From: Bretschneidera sinensis
Taxonomy: Eukaryota > Streptophyta > Magnoliopsida > Brassicales > Akaniaceae
Direction: 5' to 3'
Length of the DNA: 64,000 bases
Assembly: GCA_023935145.1 (NCBI GenBank)
Contig: CM043698.1
Location: 148,987,625 to 149,051,624 of the forward strand
The position numbers and the translations under genes are program-made. Below are positions 58,200 to 64,000 of the stretch, one piece after another. How positions within the stretch are numbered: the first letter of the stretch is position 1; every line of letters starts with the position of its first letter. The notes under the pieces are model-generated. The model saw only the letters and a program-made list of their open reading frames with translations. It ran no database searches and was not told the origin of the DNA.

Positions 58200-59400
58200 T
58201 CATAAAAAATAATAATAAAAATTATGTATGTTAAGTTTTTAAAAAACTTGATATTTATATATATAAATAAATCTAAGAATTTAATTTAAAATTTAAAATA
58301 AAAATAAATTAAAAATTTTTAATTTATTAAAATTAATTATAAATTATAACTTTCAGTTTATTAAAAATAATAAAAAATTTATAACGTTCAATATTAATTT
58401 TTTTGTCATTAATATTTTATTTAATTTAAAAGCGTGAAAAACATGTGAGCCCACTACACCATCGTAAATTGAGACCAACGAACGTAATTATTGCGGTGCT
58501 TATCAACTTAGTGGATATTATTTATTGTCTTGTCGGTGTCTCAATTATTAGATTCTTTGTCAATCACTTTCGAATTTGACGTCTTTGTTGAAAAATCAGG
58601 ATCGAGAAAGTGAAAGAACTATACAATTATTTTGATATATTTTATTTGACCACGTTTGTAGTTGATATTGCTAGAATTATTTTGTGATTAAACAGTTTTG
58701 GGATTTATTTTGTGAAACTTTTAAGTAATTTGAGTTTGGCTCGACAAGATATGCGAATTTTATTTTTAAATTCGAGTTCTATTGAGTTGAATTTTGATAA
58801 ACTCGATAATAAATAAATTTATTTAAGTTTAAATTTAAGTTTTGAGTTGTTTATTCGAGTTCGAGCTCAAACTCAAACTCAAACTCAAACTCAAATTATA
58901 ATATTAATAAATAAAAATATTAATTCGAGCTCGATAATACTTTATCAAACTGTTCGAGAGCCTTTCAAGCTAAAATTTAAGATATTCGAGCTCGAGCTCG
59001 AGTCTGAACCTTGGATTGTCTGCTTGATACCTTATTTAACTGTTGAGAGTATTTCAAGTCAAATCTTAAGGTATTTCGAGTTCAAGTCTGAACCTTGGAT
59101 CGTCTATTTGTGCTTGAGCTCAAGCCTGAACCTTTGATTGCTTATTCGAGCTCGAGTTCAAGTATGAACTATAATTTTAATAAATAAATATTGATTCGAG
59201 CTCGGCTCGACTCGACTCGAGTTCAATAATACCTTATCGAACTGTTTGAGAACCGTTGGAGCCAAACCTTAAAGTATTCGAGCTCGGCTCAAAAAACTAT
59301 TTGAGCTTAATTTTCAAGCTCGAGCCGAACTTTAACAGAACTTAAATAACTAAAAATATTATTTTTCACATTTAATTGTGTGATTAAAGTCTTTGCACCC
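58200..59400 (+). repeat. Segmental duplication block Q, right copy
   Basis: Pairs with 12950-14100, including the CGAGCTCG-rich part (58700-59340). A run of (CTCAAA)n at 58866-58896 gives a spurious Gln/Thr-rich frame. Confidence 0.8.
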
Positions 59401-59449
59401 AATAATTATAATTATATATATATATTTTATTTTTTTTTCACATTGATGT

Positions 59450-60816
59450 TTTTTCAAATTCCGTGGTTTTCCTTTTTTCTTTAATTCAAATTCTTAGCAA
59501 AATGTTATAAAGAAAATTTCTCAAATATTATAGATAATTACAGTCATCCAATTACAATAGCAAGATTTCATCATATTTGAGGTAAATTTTTAATAAGGTT
59601 CATAACTAAATAATTATATTGTTTAAATTAAGTTATGAAATAGTAAGATTTATGAAAGTTTATGATTAGGTGTTAGTGATCAGTAATCTCAAGAAATTAC
59701 TGAAATGAGCATAAAAGATAAGGAAGTGTTCTACGGGTAGCTTTAACTGCTACGTGGTGAGTTGGATTTACTTCTAGTAATTGAAATCAATAAAAACATG
59801 AATTTATGATATTTAAATAAATGGTTAAATTATAATTATTGGATGATGTATTTTTTTGTTATATATGATCATTGATTGATTTATTGATTATGGATTAAAT
59901 AATATGTTGAAAATTAATTATATAAAAATTTATATTTTAAAAAAGAACAAATTAATGAAAAATATACAGAGAAGTTATATGAATTTTCTGAAAAATTGAT
60001 ATGATATATGAATAGATAATTTAATAAATATGATAAAAATAATAATTTTAAGAAAGAACTAAATACTTGAATTGAATGTTTTGATGTATGCTCGCTTACA
60101 TGTTATTGCTCATATGTATAAAAGGAAAGACCAGGAAGGCAGCTGGTCTAGCTAAAAAGACCAGGAAGGTAGCTAGTCTGGCTGAAACATATCGACATAT
60201 GGAAAGTCGTTCCCAGATGATAATATGAAATGATCTGATGAGAAAGAAAGAAAGAAAATTTAAATTTATGTATTATATTTGTTTTTAATATTTATTATTA
60301 ATGGTTGAGATGCTAAATAATCAATTTTAATTATTAAATGATTGATAGATAGATGAGTCTTGTAATGAGACAATTTTGATGATAAATAAATAGTATTGAT
60401 AATATAATAATGAATAATATTATTGATTGTTTGTATGATGTGAGCTTTGTGATGATATTAAATTGATAAAATATATGAGATATATGTATTGAACGATGAT
60501 AGCCTGATAATTTATTTATGAAGAGAAATTGATAAATGATTGAATTAGAATGTGAGAAGAGATAGATGGTTAATTATGTTGATTCAACAATGAATTAATA
60601 TAACTAAAAGTATACAAATCGAGTACTTCTAGTGAATTTAATTTATTGAGCTTGTGAAGCTCACTCCTCATTGTTAAATAATTTCAGATAGCAGGCAGGA
60701 TAGATAAATTTGTTAGCTGAGATCCTGACTGAGTTATTATATGTAAATCTCGTGGTCTACATCCTCAGACTAATGGAAGAATTTTTTTTTTTTTGTAGAT
60801 ATTCATGCATAATATG

Positions 60817-60860
<44 letters not shown>

Positions 60861-60990
60861 TCAGATGAGATATTAATAATATAACTCCTTTATTGAGGGT
60901 TGGGGGTTAAGATATATGTCATGTTGAGATTTCAAAATGTGACGACACCATCTCAGGAGTGTAAACCAATCCTACCAATATGCCGAATTT
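59450..60990 (-). repeat. LTR copy inverted relative to the solo LTR
   Basis: Reverse complement of about 41970-43500. Shared features are GACCAGGAAGGCAGCTGGTC (two tandem copies near 60130 and 60160), AGTATACAAATCGAGTACTTC (60610) and GAGATTTCAAAATGTGACGAC (60928). An (AT)n tract is at 60819-60856. No coding potential. Confidence 0.75.
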
Positions 60991-63090
60991 TGATCGAACT
61001 CGAATTCGAATAGCTCGATAAAAACTTAGCTCCAATCTAATCTTACCTGTCATGTAAAAAAAAAAAATCTCCACCTTCTTATCACCGTCTTTAACAACTA
61101 CCAACATGGAAATTTTCTTACTATTTTTGGGTCATGATGTTCAACAAATATGTCACATTCGAAAGGAAATAATCTGAATAAATAAATGCAGACGAATAAA
61201 CGTGGGAAAGGGGATAATTTCATAAAATTTTTCTTCCCCCACTTACATAGTTGTTTATATGTTATTATTCAAATTTCATAAAATTTATTACTCAAATTTC
61301 TATAAATCCAAATGTACGTTTGAGGTGTATTTTTTGAAAGAGTTTGTGTACCAACGGAACAGACTACATTAATTATGGAAAAAATGAATCCGGAATATTT
61401 GAGTGGGAAAGACTAGTGATACGGAGTATTGTGATGGAAGGCGTTATGTGAGTGGGCACATCCGACAGAATGGACCGTAGAGCAAATTATGAAGATAGTA
61501 CAAACTCCATGGCCAATAATTTCCATTTCCGGCCCTTTTAAGAAAACCTCTCTCTGTTTACACGGTCTAACATGGCTACGTTTTACACACTTTTGTAGGG
61601 CCAATGCCCATAATGTAGTCAAATGCATCGCAGCATAAAAAAAAAGGAAAATTGTGGGGTCAATATCCACTTACTTTCTCTTGTCCTGATTTGCTTTGGT
61701 AAAAAGAGTTGGCAGGTGGAGCCCATCTGAATTTCCTACTAGTTTCTCTGTCAATGAATTAATTGGAAACCCACGCCTTCAATAATTTCTGCATGCCTTA
61801 CTAGTCATAAAAGCGTCCTCACTGGCCACTCCCTACCACGCGTCCAATTTCCGATCACACGTACCAATGTTTATCTTTAGTCTATTTCTTCTTACTAAGA
61901 CAAGACAGTCAGTACGGTCGATGTATCTTTCAGAGGGTCAGAATAGGGTGTAAAAATCTTTCCTATTATAGACTGAACAAGTTTGACGTACTATCCACAC
62001 ATTTTTGGCATCCGGTGGATGTTAAGAGTGTTTGGATCCGAGATGAGTCAGTTATTGTTGGATGGTTTAATATTAATTAAAAATTATTTAATGTTTACTA
62101 AATAATTGTCAAATAAAATTTTTAATTAAATTAAAATAAAATATTTTTATCTATCGTTTTGTATTTTTTTATCAGTTTTAGTTAATAAATTATATATAAT
62201 TTTTTATAGTATTATTTTCATGAAACCGATTATATAAAAATTATCATAAAATAAAAAAATACAAAAAATATAACAATAACCTAATAAAATTAATTAAAAA
62301 ATATTTTGTTATTATTATAATATTTTTTTAATCATTAATAAAAATATTCATAATTATTAAAATGTGTGATGTGACATTTGATAAGACCACGATAGGTAGT
62401 TGAAATTGATTTGGACGTAATAAATAACTTTTGGCATTCAGGCAATTATACTTTCTCTTCTGTTTTTTCTTTTTTTTTTTGTCGTCTGAAATTGCACTAA
62501 GCTTTGCATAGTTATGATGATTTAGAGACAACGAACAGGATAATGAACATGCTTTTGTCCTTTTCCTTTTGTCCAATCGAGGTCTTATCTTGTATACGTG
62601 ACCTGTGTGTACTGAGTTCACCTTTATCTTTTTTTTTTTTTAATAAATCTTATTTACTCATATATAAGAAAATCAATATAAAATAAAATTTCTATGTAAA
62701 AATTTAATTTTTTAAATAAATAAATATTTTGTTTGTTATTTAATTATATTAGGATGAATGCTTTAGTTATTATTATGATATTATTTTTTAAAAAAAATAA
62801 GTAAATAATTTAGAAAGGTCTCGTTCGTGTTTGCCACGGTGGCAGTAGACATGCACCAAGTCTCTGCATAATTTGCAGGATTTGAATCCTTTCTAATTAA
62901 GTTCAAGTCGAAGTATTTTAAAGTAAAATAATAAATATATATATTTAAATAAAATAAATATAAGATATATAATATTAATTTAACTTATTAATTAAATTAA
63001 GTTTATTCACGAGCTTAACAAATAAGATTTGACATTATTTAAACGCGGTTCAATAAATCAATAAAGTAATTATGCAAAAAAGAAAATGAA
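60991..63090 (+). repeat. Segmental duplication block, right copy
   Basis: Pairs with 14441-16440, including R copy 62195-62700 and the SINE-like piece 62815-62895. Extra segments at about 61260-61500 and 61680-61850 are missing from the left copy. No gene. Confidence 0.78.
62195..62700 (+). repeat. Dispersed repeat R
   Basis: Core 62365-62625 with the same landmarks as 15690-15945, and a shorter upstream arm. Confidence 0.8.
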
Positions 63091-64000
63091 ATTGCACTTT
63101 TTCAAAATGTGTGAGCTCTTTTGTCTACATCAACTTAATCAATACAGAGCTTATTTCATCACATAAATTGCTTTGTTCATCATCCGGTCGTTGATCTAAG
63201 TAATTACTTTTCTAAAGTCGTTAATCTTTTGAAAATGAGTCGTGAAAAAAGTTGGAGCTTTTTGTCTATATCAATTTAATCAATGCGGAGCTTATCTTTT
63301 CGCACAAATTGCCTTGTTCATCATCATGTCGTTGGTCTAAGTAATTATTTTTCTAAAGTCGTTATTAGAATATTTATCTTTTCGTACATTTATAACACAT
63401 TCTTTTTTTTTAAATGTAACTCTATTATGACATTAATTAAGTTACCGTCTTTAAAAAATCAAACTAAATAAAATTTTCAATGGGAAATTTCATTAAAGTA
63501 ATTCTAATAAACCAATGTTTGTCTTTTAATACTTCACACAAGAGATTATATTTTGTCTATTGTTTTTAATTGTGATTCAAAGAGAACCCAAAACATTATA
63601 TGAACAAATACGAAAAATATTTTTTTTAAAAATTCATTCTTTGGTTTCCAAGTCCAACTCCATTTTTTCTATTTTATTTCAACCGGGACTAGTATAACCA
63701 CTACAATCAAGTTCTTACAGAGAAAACTGTTATCGACTTATCATGTAAGTTAGAATCTTTGTACATAACGAAATCTCTCACCAATAAATTGTTTTTGAAG
63801 CAATAATTATATTTGTTAGATATAATAGAAGGTACTTTAATGAAATCCCATGTCGATGAATTGAATTCTATAATTACTTATTTGAATTCAATGGAGGTTA
63901 AATTAGATGATGAGGATAAGACTCTTTATTGTTGTATTTCCTACCACCATCGTTTACACACTTTAGAGAAACCTTTATGTTTAGAAGAGATACAATTTTT
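63091..64000 (+). repeat. Diverged copia-like gag remnant, cut by window edge
   Basis: 63100-63370 holds two diverged copies of a GAGCTTWTTT...CAATTTAATCAAT-type segment about 145 bases apart. 63710-64000 matches 8690-8970 (TTATCATGTAAGTTAGAATC, GATGATGAGGATAAGACTC, CCTACCACCAT, TTTAGAAGAGATACAATTTT), that is, the gag block of the copia-like element, but more diverged than copies 1 and 2. Confidence 0.65.

Noticed and set aside
58847..59137. Open frame beginning with a Gln/Thr-rich run
   Set aside because: It translates a (CTCAAA)n run and the CGAGCTCG repeat. It is simple-sequence DNA.
62328..62621. Recurring small protein opening MNSVHTGHVYKIR (also at 9464, 15633, 47204)
   Set aside because: It recurs only because it lies in repeat R. 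The frames differ in length and are broken by poly(T) runs, and no start context or family supports coding.
1..64000. tRNA, rRNA or known ncRNA genes
   Set aside because: No convincing tRNA arms or conserved RNA blocks were seen on either strand. A tRNAscan-SE or Infernal run would be decisive.

Overview
The window reads as nuclear DNA of a flowering plant, probably a woody eudicot. It is very AT-rich, has spliced genes with short AT-rich introns, and is mostly retroelement debris. Only two genes look intact: two paralogous, plus-strand, spliced jacalin-related lectin genes (mannose-type, no signal peptide) at 18685-21699 and 50549-52874. The first codes for four jacalin domains (594 aa) and the second for three (445 aa). 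The exon that differs lies in a recent tandem duplication of about 0.7 kb inside the first gene.

Left edge, 1-6400 (minus strand): the 5' part of a Ty3/gypsy element (LTR 2323-2675, tRNA-Met-type primer site, decayed gag/protease/RT) has inserted into a broken CC-NB-ARC disease-resistance gene (2676-3897). Next comes the C-terminal part of an F-box/LRR protein with an FBD domain (5157-5745).

The stretches 7260-18600, 22000-24833, 41400-50500 and 53000-64000 hold no convincing gene. They are repeated copies of the same flanking DNA: a decayed Ty1/copia element (LTR-like sequence plus a gag remnant), blocks rich in CGAGCTCG, a dispersed repeat here called R (at least nine recognisable copies, both orientations), and a repeated lectin 3' flank. 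Blocks at 7264-16440 recur at 54902-63090 in nearly the same order. The window is therefore best read as part of a decayed tandem array of [flank - lectin gene - flank] units, and another lectin copy may lie just beyond the right edge.

The stretch 24834-41391 is a nest of transposons. A LINE (ORF1 zinc knuckle, endonuclease, RT, RNase H) is bounded by an 11-bp target duplication and was hit twice. A chromodomain gypsy element without RT or integrase lies at 25764-29568. A minus-strand copia-like element with 167-bp LTRs and TSD TTTGG lies at 32816-40794. This last element carries a 59-bp minisatellite, appears to be a tandem dimer with a remnant central LTR, and was itself hit by an Athila-like gag-only element (33341-39360, TSD GATGA). 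A 2.27-kb solo LTR sits at 41958-44228. For the LINE and the solo LTR, empty-site paralogues can be read elsewhere in the same window.

All identities and boundaries were read by eye. No database search or alignment program was run.
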